Origin: Bacteroidales bacterium
GTDB taxonomy: Bacteria; Bacteroidota; Bacteroidia; Bacteroidales; UBA932
Direction of reading: 5' to 3'
Assembly: GCA_017548445.1 (NCBI GenBank)
Contig: JAFYZZ010000002.1
Location: forward strand, 1-48,984
DNA: 48,984 nt
Shown: positions 23,953-32,403 of the stretch, in pieces
How the letters are laid out: every line of letters begins with the position of its first letter
Numbering within the stretch: the first letter of the stretch is position 1
Notes under the pieces: model-generated
Databases searched by the model: none
Seen by the model: the letters and a program-made list of their open reading frames with translations, nothing else
Told to the model about the DNA's origin: nothing
Translations under genes and position numbers: made by a program

Positions 23953-25446
23953 CTAATCGGTAGGGAGGAGCGTGGTCTGCACCGGGTCGGAGAGGAGGAC
24001 GTCCTCGAGTTCCTTGGTGCTCCAGCGGACGGGTTCGCGGGTGAACTCCGGAACGTTGTAGGATTTGAACAGGCGGTGGTTTCGGCCGGGGTCGCGCTGG
24101 GGAAGCAGGAAGGGCTTGGAGGTCCGGCCGTCGGGGCCGAGATGGGTGAAATACAGACGGGTGTAGGAGCCGTCGTCGCGGCGGGAGGTGAAGACGATCC
24201 AGCGGGAATTGGAAGACCAGGCCTTGAAACTCTCCGCCCTGCTGGAGTTCACTTCATCCAGGGGCCGGGTATGCCCCGTGGACAGGTCGGTGAGGTAGAG
24301 GTCGCCGGACTCGTGCCAGATGTGGAAGGAGCCGTAGGTGCCGACTCCGCTCAGCAGGAAACGCCCGTCGGGCGAAGGCCGCGGCGTGACGGCGCTGAGG
24401 CTGTCGGAGACGGCGTCAAAGACCAGCCGGGGTTCGCCGAAGCGGCGTGTAACGGGGTCGAAGCCGACGGAGTAGATGTTGTAGCGGATGCGGTCCGTCA
24501 GCAGAAGCGGATTGGTCGAGGCGTTCGCACCCCAGTCCGGCAGCCAGGAAGATGCATAGTAAAGCGTTTCCCCGTCCGCGGACCAGTAGGGGAAGGTCTC
24601 GTACGCCAGGGAATCGTGCACGATGTAGCTGACCTCGTCCTTTTCGACATCGTACAGGACCAGGTCCGACGCCGAATCGTACACTTCGAGTCTCTGCCGG
24701 TCCGTGCGGAAGAAGACCTGGGCGGTCTTGTTGACCGAATAGGCGATCAGCGGCTCCGTCGGATGCCAGGACGGATAGACGGCGTTGGAGATCAGGTCCC
24801 CGGTCATAAAGGCGACCTTCTTCCCCCGGTCTCCCGTGACGACGACGGTCCCTGCCGCCGCCTGCCGGGCGTGGAACTGGAAATTCTGCGTGCCGTAGTT
24901 CTGGAAGGAGTGGCAGTTGATGCACTGCTGGTCCACCCGGCCGTTGATGAGCTGGTTGTTGTAGAGGTCCCGTTCGCGGAAGGAGGTGAGGTCACGCTGG
25001 CAGAGAACCAGGCTTCCGTAACTGGAATAGCCGGGCTCGATGAGCCGGTAGGTCACGTAAGGGTCTATTTCATCGGAAGATACCTCCATCTTGAAATCCG
25101 GAAGGCGGAGCCACTTCCCGGCGCGCCGTACGTACACGGCTCCCTGGATGGCACTGCCCCGGGCGCCGGCGGTCAGGCGCCGCCAGTCCTTCTCCGGGAT
25201 GCGGATTTCCGGCCCCCGGAGGACGAGTTTCCCCTCCGGGCCGGACAGCACGGCCACGCAGACGTCGGCGGGATTGAGGACGTTGAAATTCAACGGTGCG
25301 ATGTTGCCCGGAATGACGATGTCCGTATAATCCGGATAAATAACGGGCGCCTCCGGTTCCGGCGATGCGTCCTGCCAGCCGCCCGGCGTACAGGCGGCCT
25401 GGACCAGCAGCGCCGGCAAGAGAAACCAAAGCCAGTATCGTCTCAT
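23953..25446 (-). CDS. TolB-like beta-propeller lipoprotein with a CxxCH haem motif
   Basis: A 497-residue exported lipoprotein: signal peptide with lipobox VQAAC (Cys19). Residues 175-179 read CINCH, a c-type haem attachment motif, followed by a C-terminal half with PD40/TolB-like propeller signatures (YPSWHPTEPLIAYS, FPYWSADGETLYYAS, PRPSPDGRFLLSG, SNSRWIVFTSRRDDG). I infer a surface or periplasmic monohaem protein. ATG 25446 starts the signal peptide and overlaps the stop of the preceding membrane-protein gene (ATGA). Role unknown; pairing with that gene suggests they act together. Confidence 0.8.
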   Translation of the reverse strand: MRRYWLWFLLPALLVQAACTPGGWQDASPEPEAPVIYPDYTDIVIPGNIAPLNFNVLNPADVCVAVLSGPEGKLVLRGPEIRIPEKDWRRLTAGARGSAIQGAVYVRRAGKWLRLPDFKMEVSSDEIDPYVTYRLIEPGYSSYGSLVLCQRDLTSFRERDLYNNQLINGRVDQQCINCHSFQNYGTQNFQFHARQAAAGTVVVTGDRGKKVAFMTGDLISNAVYPSWHPTEPLIAYSVNKTAQVFFRTDRQRLEVYDSASDLVLYDVEKDEVSYIVHDSLAYETFPYWSADGETLYYASSWLPDWGANASTNPLLLTDRIRYNIYSVGFDPVTRRFGEPRLVFDAVSDSLSAVTPRPSPDGRFLLSGVGTYGSFHIWHESGDLYLTDLSTGHTRPLDEVNSSRAESFKAWSSNSRWIVFTSRRDDGSYTRLYFTHLGPDGRTSKPFLLPQRDPGRNHRLFKSYNVPEFTREPVRWSTKELEDVLLSDPVQTTLLPTD

Positions 25447-27227
25447 CGGTTCGTATTGACGTCCACGAATAAATAATAATACCAATAGGTTCCGCCGTAA
25501 TGCGCGGAAAACCATTCTTTAGTCTTCTCCGAGTCGAAATCCCGGGTGTTGTTCGCGGCGGTGCTGAACTGGGAGAAACGCTTGAGGACGGAGCCGTTTT
25601 TCGCCAGCACGCGTGTCAGCTCCCGCATCAGGTCGATATCGCCCGCTTCGCTGGCGAAGAGCGCCACCCCTTCCGCCACGGCGGTGCCGACGGGGGCGTC
25701 CGGATTGCGGTCGAGGCGGTCGAAGAAGCAGCTCAGTGCCATATCCGCGTCCTTCTGGATCAGGAAGAAAGCTTCCTGCCATTCGAATACGGATTCATTG
25801 ACATAGTCGGGATCCGCAAAATGGACATACAGCATCTCCTGCAACGGGGCGGCGGCCTCGAGATCCGTCCAGGAAGGTTGGAGCAGGGGGCGCAGAAGCC
25901 GGTATTCCGGGTCGGCATCCATCAAGGAAGGATTCTCCAGGAAGGCACGGTACCTGCGTACCCATTTACCCTCGAACCAGTTGGCGTCCACCGCGTCCAG
26001 ATACTTCCGGGCCAGTTCGTATTCCCCGCTGACCAGCGCCGTCTTCGCCTGGTATTTGAAGAAATGGATATTCTTGCAGAAGGTGGAGGAATACTCCATC
26101 GACAGGCGGTCGCAGGGATTGATCATCCCGCAGTAATACAGCACCGGCGCGGCGCAGATGTAGGAAATCGGGAAAGGAGCCCGCGTGTGCAGCGGCTCGT
26201 CGCCGTCCGGATACTGGAACAGTTTTTCCGTCAGGGTGCCCTTTTCGAAAAGGGCGATGTTCCGGTACAGGACGTGGATGCGGTTGGGATTCCGTTCCTT
26301 TTCCGCCAGTTTCAGGACCTTGTCCCAGTCCTGCTGCGAGACGGCCCGCTCCATCCCGAGGACCGTATGGAAGCCGCGGTCCCAGTTGGAAGCTCCGACG
26401 ACGGCCAGCAGCGCCGCCGCGACGAGCGCCGGCACGGTGATGCGGCCGGCTTTCCTGAGGAAGCAGAGCGCGACTATCGCCAGGAAAGCCAGGATCAGGG
26501 GGACCAGGCAGATGAAGTTGTCGTTGAACTCAAGATACGGGAGCGCCGCGAAATACACGTAGCTCCGGTGGATTCTCGGGTAGATTCCGGGCAGTTCCCC
26601 GCATAGCCACGGGACGGCCGCGCCCAGCAGGAGCGCCACGGCCAGGTCCGCGAAGCCCCGTTTCCCTTCCTGAAGGGAGAGCAGCGCCATCAGTACGCCG
26701 GCGAGCAGCGCGAAGGCGCCGAACAGCGGATAGCCGACCAGCACGGCCGCCGCCACGAACAGCGGACCGGTGCGCTTTCCCAGGAACCAAGTCCGGTACA
26801 TCAGGACCAGGGCCGCTGCGACGCAGAAGCCCAGCACCTGCGAATACAGGAGTCCGTAGGTCCGGAAGAGATAGATGGAATAGTCGAGCCGCGTAATGAA
26901 CAGCAGCAGGAACAGGGCGGGGAGGACGGCGAGCCAGGCGGTCCGGTCTTTCAGTGCGAAGGCCTTCCCTGTCAGGAAAACGAGCAGGCACAGGCAGAGG
27001 GCGAACAGCGCAGCTCCGAGCACCGGGAAATGGCAGAACTGCGTCAGGAAGGCGCCGGCGAGGGCCAGGACGCCTCCGGGCTGTTCAAAGAAAGAAAGCA
27101 GATATTCCCCCTTCGGGCTGAAGAGGGAATACTGTCCCAGATGATACAGAAGTCCTGTCTTGAAGAAGACCAGGAACAGGAATCCGAACAATCCCGTCAG
27201 GAGGATATGCCTGCAAGACTTCATCAT
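25443..27227 (-). CDS. Polytopic membrane protein, DUF6057-like
   Basis: A 594-residue protein with about ten hydrophobic segments in the first 290 residues, followed by a soluble, helical, repeat-like C-terminal half (about 300-594) with aromatic residues in TPR-like spacing. It resembles the Bacteroidota DUF6057 proteins, which I recall next to TolB-like proteins; this name is from memory. Two consecutive ATGs (27227, 27224) overlap the GH27 stop. The build, a membrane platform plus an extracytoplasmic helical domain, would suit export or assembly, but no function is established. Confidence 0.7.
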   Translation of the reverse strand: MMKSCRHILLTGLFGFLFLVFFKTGLLYHLGQYSLFSPKGEYLLSFFEQPGGVLALAGAFLTQFCHFPVLGAALFALCLCLLVFLTGKAFALKDRTAWLAVLPALFLLLFITRLDYSIYLFRTYGLLYSQVLGFCVAAALVLMYRTWFLGKRTGPLFVAAAVLVGYPLFGAFALLAGVLMALLSLQEGKRGFADLAVALLLGAAVPWLCGELPGIYPRIHRSYVYFAALPYLEFNDNFICLVPLILAFLAIVALCFLRKAGRITVPALVAAALLAVVGASNWDRGFHTVLGMERAVSQQDWDKVLKLAEKERNPNRIHVLYRNIALFEKGTLTEKLFQYPDGDEPLHTRAPFPISYICAAPVLYYCGMINPCDRLSMEYSSTFCKNIHFFKYQAKTALVSGEYELARKYLDAVDANWFEGKWVRRYRAFLENPSLMDADPEYRLLRPLLQPSWTDLEAAAPLQEMLYVHFADPDYVNESVFEWQEAFFLIQKDADMALSCFFDRLDRNPDAPVGTAVAEGVALFASEAGDIDLMRELTRVLAKNGSVLKRFSQFSTAANNTRDFDSEKTKEWFSAHYGGTYWYYYLFVDVNTNR

Positions 27228-28555
27228 TCCACGGGCGTGAGGCGGTAGGCCACGACGTCGTGGGAGTTGACGGTCACCGTGAGGGGGTTAGAAACGAGCC
27301 GGCCTCTCGCGCGGCCTTTCCCTTTAACCCGGGTGAGGACGGGTTTCGCCTCCGGATGCCAGATGTCCTTTGCGGAATAGGTAGTGGAGGAGAAAGCGGT
27401 CTTGCGCTTGCTCAGGGAATCGTTCACCTCGAGATCCTCCCAGTCGAGGGTGAGGGTGACGTCCTCCGGGGAGGTGTTCATCACGCAGAAGGCCCAGGCT
27501 CCGTCCACCAGCGGCTTGAACCAGTACTGGAGGCCGTCCTTGTTCTTCGTGCGCAGGCCCTGGACACCGAGGGGGTCCTGGTCCACGGCGATCATCTCCT
27601 TGTTCTTGATGATGGCGAGCGTCTCCGGGGTGATCTTCGTCAGGTCGTTGCCGAGGATGAGCGGGGCGGCCATCATACACCAGATGGTGAAATGGGCGCG
27701 GTCTTCGCTGTCCGTCATATCGTAGTAGACGCCGTCCACCGTGGAGCTGTTTCCAACCTCCAGCATATCCGGGTCGTTCCAGTGGCCGGGGCCGGCGTAC
27801 TGGCGCAGCGGTTCGTTCCTGTCGATGATCTCCAGCACGCTCTGCGGTTTCCATTTGCGGCGTCCGTTTTCGTCGTAGGTGGTCTCCACGGGCAGGAACG
27901 CGGGACCGATGTCGCCCGTTGTCCGCCAGGAGTGACCTACATCCTGCGCCCATTCCCAGGGCTTGTTGGAGCCCCATTCGCAGATGCTGAAGAAGATGGG
28001 CCGTCCGGCCCGTCCCAGGGCGTTCCGCATCAGGGTATAGGCGCCTTTCGGGTTGACGTCGTTGGTGAAACACCAGTCGTACTTCAGGTAGTCCACGCCC
28101 CAGTGCGCATAGGTGATCGCATCCTGGTATTCGTGGCCGAGGCTGCCTGTGTAGCAGGCGCAGGTGAAGTTGCCGGCGTCGCTGTAGATGCCCAGTTTCA
28201 GGCCCCGGGCGTGCAGGTAGTCCGCAAGCGCCTTCATCCCGGAGGGGAACTTCACGGGATCTTCGTGGACGAATCCGTTCTCGTCCCGCTCGCCGTGCCA
28301 GCCGTCATCCAGGTTCAGGTATACGTAGCCCGCATCCACGAGGCCGAGGTTCACCATCGCATCGGCGGTGGCCTTGATCAAGTCCTCGTCGATTTCGGTC
28401 ATAAAGCAGTTCCAGGAGCTCCAGCCCATCTGGGGCGTGTCGGCGACGCCTTCCCACTTCGGGAAGTTCGCATTAGGCCGGGGCCGCTGCTGGGCCGTCG
28501 CCTGTCCCGCAAACAGGAAGGCGGCCGCGAAGAGAAGGAAAAGAGTCTTTTTCAT
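27224..28555 (-). CDS. Alpha-galactosidase, GH27 family
   Basis: A 443-residue secreted enzyme: signal peptide to about residue 21, then a GH27 (beta/alpha)8 barrel. The family signature MGWSSWNCF is at 43-51, YLNLDDGW at 79-86, the nucleophile in YLKYDW (Asp160) and the acid/base in HWNDPDM (Asp261). A C-terminal beta domain ends it. It should release terminal alpha-galactosyl residues from plant oligosaccharides or side chains. ATG 28555 starts the signal peptide and overlaps the GH43 stop by four bases. Confidence 0.92.
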   Translation of the reverse strand: MKKTLFLLFAAAFLFAGQATAQQRPRPNANFPKWEGVADTPQMGWSSWNCFMTEIDEDLIKATADAMVNLGLVDAGYVYLNLDDGWHGERDENGFVHEDPVKFPSGMKALADYLHARGLKLGIYSDAGNFTCACYTGSLGHEYQDAITYAHWGVDYLKYDWCFTNDVNPKGAYTLMRNALGRAGRPIFFSICEWGSNKPWEWAQDVGHSWRTTGDIGPAFLPVETTYDENGRRKWKPQSVLEIIDRNEPLRQYAGPGHWNDPDMLEVGNSSTVDGVYYDMTDSEDRAHFTIWCMMAAPLILGNDLTKITPETLAIIKNKEMIAVDQDPLGVQGLRTKNKDGLQYWFKPLVDGAWAFCVMNTSPEDVTLTLDWEDLEVNDSLSKRKTAFSSTTYSAKDIWHPEAKPVLTRVKGKGRARGRLVSNPLTVTVNSHDVVAYRLTPVE

Positions 28556-30081
28556 CGGTTGTTCCTGCCAGGGTTCCACTGCGCCTCGCCGTCCAGCGGG
28601 AGGTTGGAGAAAACGGGGGTGGCCACGGCCGCGGCGTCATAGCCGTCGGGATAGCCGAACACGGTGAAGTCGATGATTCCCAGCGGGTTGTCCTTGGGCC
28701 AGTCCGTAACGGTCAGGCGGACGAAGCGGCAGTTGACCGGGGCGAAATCGTCGTAGAGGGTGTCCTTCGAGACATTGTTGCCGGTCTTGTCCAGAACGGT
28801 GACATACTTCTCGCCGTCCTGGGAGACCTCGAGCTTGTATCTGTAGACGGGCAGGACCGTCGGGCCGCCGAAACGGCGCCGTCCTCCTGTAAACATCACC
28901 CGCATCGCATCCACGGTGAAGTGCTGCACGACGTCGAAACGCGTGGCGGGGGAGAGCTCGACGGTGATGGACGGCTGCGCGTCGTCCTCGGCCGGCATCC
29001 AGACGGTGCCGCTGTAGTTGTCCACCGCGAAAGCTGCGGGGAAACCGTTCTGCTGCGAGGAGAACTTGGACAGCGCGTTCATCGCGTTGATCTTGTTGAT
29101 GGTGACGGGGATGGACGCGGGGACGCCCTTCTTCGCCTCGACGCCGGGGGCCGGCTGGGGCGTGTCGGTGACCGTGCAGTACATCAGGCCGTCGGCGTCG
29201 AACTCGACCTTGTCCATACCGATGCGGCGCCCTCCCGGAGGATTGGACAGCACGATGGTGTAGAACTGCCACCATTCGTCCTTGTCCTTGACCTTCACGA
29301 TGGAGCCGTGGGCCGTGCCGGTCACGAGACCCTCCGTCTTGCGGAGCAGCGGGTTGTTCGGGGCGTAGGTGTAGGGCCCGAGCGGGGAGGTCGCGGTGTA
29401 GTACCCTTCCGCGTAAGTCTTCCACTGGGTGCCGGAGGCGGAATACTCAAGGTAGTAGATGCCGTTCCGCTTGATGACCCACGGCCCCTCGATCCAGGCC
29501 ACGCCGGGATACTCGTTCATCTCGCCGTAACGCTCCCACGCGTGCATCGGGTTGAACCCGAACAGGTGGGTGGGCTTCTCGGCGAAGCGCGTCATATCGT
29601 TCGGATCCAGCTTGACACCATAGATGCCGCTGATGCCGCGGCCGGGCCAGAACAGGTACGGCTGGTTGTCGTCGTCCACGAAGATCTTCGTGTCAAACCC
29701 TCCGTTCCATCCATCCTCGATCGGGCCGGTGTCCTTGAACAGGCCGAGGTCGGTGTAAGGGCCGAGCGGATTGTCGGCGACGAATACGTGGTCGCTGTTG
29801 CCGGTCAGGTAGAACTTGCCGTTGTACTTGACCAGGTCGGGGGCTACGGGAATATGCTCCACGGCGTGGAACTCCCAGTTCAGCAGGTCGTCGGAAACCC
29901 ATATGCCGCCGCCGGTGCAGCACATATAGTATTTCCCTCCTTCCTCAAGGACGGTGACGTCGCCACCGGCATTGCCTCCCTGCCCGATGGGCATCGGCAG
30001 GGGATTACAATAACGCTGGCCCTGAGCGGAAGCGCAATACGCCACGGTCAGGGCCAGAGTCAGGATGGATCTGAGTCTCAT
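28552..30081 (-). CDS. GH43-family glycosidase with a C-terminal discoidin-like domain
   Basis: A 509-residue secreted protein: signal peptide to about 21, a five-bladed GH43 propeller (about 25-320) with the three acidic residues at expected spacing (Asp41 in GGDVTV, Asp130 in GGFDTKIF, Glu199 in WIEGPW), then an F5/8 type C-like carbohydrate-binding domain (about 340-490). Likely a beta-xylosidase or alpha-L-arabinofuranosidase; specificity cannot be fixed. It starts nine bases after the carboxyltransferase gene and is coupled to GH27, so hemicellulose side-chain removal is a reasonable inference. Confidence 0.88.
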   Translation of the reverse strand: MRLRSILTLALTVAYCASAQGQRYCNPLPMPIGQGGNAGGDVTVLEEGGKYYMCCTGGGIWVSDDLLNWEFHAVEHIPVAPDLVKYNGKFYLTGNSDHVFVADNPLGPYTDLGLFKDTGPIEDGWNGGFDTKIFVDDDNQPYLFWPGRGISGIYGVKLDPNDMTRFAEKPTHLFGFNPMHAWERYGEMNEYPGVAWIEGPWVIKRNGIYYLEYSASGTQWKTYAEGYYTATSPLGPYTYAPNNPLLRKTEGLVTGTAHGSIVKVKDKDEWWQFYTIVLSNPPGGRRIGMDKVEFDADGLMYCTVTDTPQPAPGVEAKKGVPASIPVTINKINAMNALSKFSSQQNGFPAAFAVDNYSGTVWMPAEDDAQPSITVELSPATRFDVVQHFTVDAMRVMFTGGRRRFGGPTVLPVYRYKLEVSQDGEKYVTVLDKTGNNVSKDTLYDDFAPVNCRFVRLTVTDWPKDNPLGIIDFTVFGYPDGYDAAAVATPVFSNLPLDGEAQWNPGRNNR

Positions 30082-30090
30082 ATATGGGGG

Positions 30091-31872
30091 CTATTGAATC
30101 AGCGCGACGATCTCGCCCTTGGCGACTTTCTTGCCTTGGGGAGCCATAATGGCTACGACCTGGCCGTCCACGGCGGGGAGAAGCTCCTCCATACCGTACC
30201 AGGCCTGCACGTAGCCGCAAGGTTTGCCGGCCGCGACCTTCGTGCCCACCGCAGGTGCGGTGGAAGGACCGTCCACGTCCACCTGCCAGAGCATCTGGCC
30301 GGCGACGGGCGCCTGTACGGGCGTGGCCTTGGGATATTTGGCCAGCAGGGCGTTCAGGTCGAACTCGGGCATCTCCACGACGGCACGCTTGACCACGATG
30401 GGGGCGCCCGCTTTCTCGCGGAAGGCTTCCAGGTCCTTGTTGAAGCGCTCCTTGGCGATGCCGCTGCGGTAGTCGAGGTACTGGCGCTCGAACATCGCCA
30501 GATTGAAGAGTTCTTCGTCGTCCTCGCCGAATTCCCAGCCTTTCTCCTTCATCATCTGGCGATACTTCGGGAGTTCGTCGGGATACATATCCTGCGGGTT
30601 GCCGGTGTAGAACTCCATCCCCTTCTCCTTGGCGATCTCCACGATCTCCGGGGCAAGTTCACCGGGGAGTTTGCCCATCTTGCCGAGGATCATTCCCCAG
30701 GTGTCCTTGTCGATGGTGGAGAAGCGCGGCTTGTTCTGCGCCATTGCGAGCAGGTTCATCAAGGCCGTGTTCTTCACGTACTGGCTGAACGGGGTCACGA
30801 GGGGCGGATAGCCCAGGCGAGGCCACACGTACTCCACTTCGTTGAACAGCTGGACCATCAGCGAGTCGAGGCTGCTCTCCGGCTTGCCGTTGGCGCGCTC
30901 GGAGGCGTTGATCGCGGCCTTGAATCCGGTCAGGTCCGCCATCATCGAGCCCATCATACCGCCCGGCAGGCCGCAGCCTACGAGCAGCGAGGTCATCTGG
31001 GAGTTGGTGGGGTTGATCCAGTAGCCGAGGAAGTCGTCGATGAATTCCTGGGTGAGGCGGCGCACTTCCATATAGGCGTCCATATTGATGTCCTTCACCA
31101 GGAAGCCGTCGGCCTTCATCATCTGCTGGACGGTGATCACGTCCGGGTGGACCTTGCCCCAGGCGAGGGGCTCCACGGCCACGTCGAGGTAATCGGCGCC
31201 GGCGCGGGCGACCTCCAGCATCGAAGCGGGGGAGAAGCCCGGGCCGCTGTGGCCGTGATACTGGACCTTGATGTGCGGGTGGTTCTTCTTGATGCCCGCC
31301 ACCAGCTGGCCGAGTTCCGTGGGGCGGCCGACGCCCGCCATATCCTTGAGGCAGATCTCGTCGGTGCCGTACTCCACAAGTTTCTCCACGAGCTTGAGGT
31401 AGTAGTCCACCGTGTGCACGGGGGAGTGCGTGATGGATAGGGCCGCCTGGGAAATCATACCGGCCTTCTTGGCATATTCGACGGACAGCTTGAGGTTGCG
31501 GTGGTCGTTCAGGCCGCAGAAGGAACGGGCGATGTCGGTGCCTTGTTTCTTCTTGACCTTGAACATCAGTTCGCGCACGTCCGCGGGAACGGGGAACATA
31601 CGGATGCCGTTGAGGCCGCGCTCCAGCATATGCGTCTGGATGCCCGCCTTGCGCAGCGGCGCCGTCCATTGACGCACGGAAGTGTTGGGGTTCTCGCCAT
31701 AGAGGAGATTCACCTGCTCGAAGGCGCCGCCGTTGGTTTCCACGCGGTCGAAACAACCCATATCCACAATGGCCGGAGCGACCCGGACCAACTGGTCAAC
31801 CCGCGGCTGATACTTGCCGGAGGACTGCCACATATCCCTGTAAACGAGGGAAAACTTTATTTCTTTTGCCAT
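30091..31872 (-). CDS. Carboxyltransferase, pyruvate carboxylase B/oxaloacetate decarboxylase alpha-like, with a lysine-less biotinyl-like domain
   Basis: A 593-residue protein with a DRE-TIM-barrel carboxyltransferase domain: YRDMWQSSG (Asp13), LKDMAG (Lys176, the usual carboxylated lysine) and HGHSG (metal ligands His206 and His208). A conserved helical domain and a C-terminal biotinyl/lipoyl-like fold (about 520-593) follow. Where biotinyl domains read AMKM, this one reads GMEE (560-563), so the lysine that carries biotin is glutamate. It either acts with a separate biotin carrier or has another role. No partner subunits are in this window. A -7 box lies 27 bp upstream. Confidence 0.85.
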   Translation of the reverse strand: MAKEIKFSLVYRDMWQSSGKYQPRVDQLVRVAPAIVDMGCFDRVETNGGAFEQVNLLYGENPNTSVRQWTAPLRKAGIQTHMLERGLNGIRMFPVPADVRELMFKVKKKQGTDIARSFCGLNDHRNLKLSVEYAKKAGMISQAALSITHSPVHTVDYYLKLVEKLVEYGTDEICLKDMAGVGRPTELGQLVAGIKKNHPHIKVQYHGHSGPGFSPASMLEVARAGADYLDVAVEPLAWGKVHPDVITVQQMMKADGFLVKDINMDAYMEVRRLTQEFIDDFLGYWINPTNSQMTSLLVGCGLPGGMMGSMMADLTGFKAAINASERANGKPESSLDSLMVQLFNEVEYVWPRLGYPPLVTPFSQYVKNTALMNLLAMAQNKPRFSTIDKDTWGMILGKMGKLPGELAPEIVEIAKEKGMEFYTGNPQDMYPDELPKYRQMMKEKGWEFGEDDEELFNLAMFERQYLDYRSGIAKERFNKDLEAFREKAGAPIVVKRAVVEMPEFDLNALLAKYPKATPVQAPVAGQMLWQVDVDGPSTAPAVGTKVAAGKPCGYVQAWYGMEELLPAVDGQVVAIMAPQGKKVAKGEIVALIQ

Positions 31873-31898
31873 AGATTGGTTAAATAATCGAATTCTTA

Positions 31899-31906
31899 CA
31901 AAGATA
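31899..31906 (-). promoter_or_regulatory. Promoter -7 box for the carboxyltransferase operon
   Basis: Minus strand reads TATCTTTG, a perfect TAnnTTTG, 27 bp upstream of the ATG at 31872. No convincing -33 box at 19-21 bp. Confidence 0.55.
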
Positions 31907-31927
31907 GTGATTTTTCTTGGTTTCCCG

Positions 31928-31958
31928 TTTGCAAGGAAAAAAAATTATCGTACCTTTG
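31928..31958 (+). promoter_or_regulatory. Promoter of tRNA-His, full consensus
   Basis: TTTG (31928-31931), 19 bp, then TACCTTTG (31951-31958). Both boxes and the spacing fit the Bacteroidota housekeeping consensus. The tRNA starts 18 bp downstream. Confidence 0.8.
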
Positions 31959-31976
31959 CAGTCCCTTCTGAATATG

Positions 31977-32049
31977 GTGCGATTAGTTCAGTTGGTAGAG
32001 CACCAGATTGTGGTTCTGGGTGTCGTGGGTTCGAGCCCCACATCGCACC
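31977..32049 (+). tRNA. tRNA-His (anticodon GUG)
   Basis: Cloverleaf: acceptor GTGCGAT/ATCGCAC (31977-31983 with 32042-32048), D stem GTTC region, anticodon stem CCAGA/TCTGG around loop TTGTGGT (anticodon GTG), T stem GTGGG/CCCAC with TTCGAGC loop. The extra G at -1 specific to tRNA-His is encoded at 31976, opposite C32049. CCA is not encoded. Confidence 0.95.
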
Positions 32050-32095
32050 CCCAAGCAAACGGCCTCCCTCATCGGGAGGCTTTTTTGCTTGGGGG
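32048..32095 (+). terminator. Nested terminator of tRNA-His
   Basis: Inner 7-bp stem GCCTCCC/GGGAGGC (32062-32068 with 32074-32080), then six T. An outer 12-bp stem, CCCCCAAGCAAA (32048-32059) with 32084-32095, encloses it and uses the last two bases of the tRNA. Confidence 0.85.
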
Positions 32096-32240
32096 CGCGA
32101 GCGCTTCCGATCCCCCCTGCACCCCCCAGGGGGACGGGGGAAAGGATTCCCCCGCACGCCTTGCGGCGTCCCCCTTCGGTCGGCCCTGCGGGCCTCCGAA
32201 ATGCGGTTTTATCCTCCGGTGCTGCTGGGGGCACGAAGAT
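32096..32240. other. Hairpin-rich GC spacer without a gene
   Basis: No credible gene. Short perfect hairpins are packed together, for example ACGCC-TTGC-GGCGT and GGCCC-TGC-GGGCC near 32155-32195, plus C/G runs. It resembles the spacer after tRNA-Arg in texture rather than in alignable sequence. Confidence 0.45.
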
Positions 32241-32298
32241 TGGACCCCCAACAGCGTTTGGAGGTTTTTTTGCTGTTAGGGGTACAGCCGTTGGACCC
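32241..32298 (+). repeat. 51-bp-spaced direct repeat, copy 2
   Basis: Boxes TGGACCC at 32241 and 32292 are 51 bp apart, with GCGTTTGG and TTTTTTTG between them in the same positions as in the copy near 569-626. Here the unit also contains AACAGC/GCTGTT, an inverted repeat. The remaining 60 bases to 32358 show nothing clear. Confidence 0.55.
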
Positions 32299-32358
32299 TC
32301 AGCATCACCCTGGCACCTCAGTCGGGCGTGCGACCGGTAACGGGGACACTTATACGAA

Positions 32359-32385
32359 AAAAAACGCCGGGTCTCGGCGTTTTTT
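32359..32385. terminator. Bidirectional terminator
   Basis: AAAAAACGCCG (32359-32369), loop GGTCT, CGGCGTTTTTT (32375-32385). The symmetric A/T flanks give a U tract on either strand. It ends the minus-strand transcript of the DUF4380-like gene and any read-through from tRNA-His. Confidence 0.85.
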
Positions 32386-32403
32386 GCAAAAATCTCCGGT
32401 TAA

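Noticed and set aside
28921..31440. An 839-residue plus-strand frame opposite GH43 and the carboxyltransferase
   Set aside because: Same reason: antisense of well-supported genes with biased composition.
23953..31872. A classical polysaccharide utilisation locus
   Set aside because: GH43 and GH27 are present, but no SusC, SusD or dedicated regulator is in the window.
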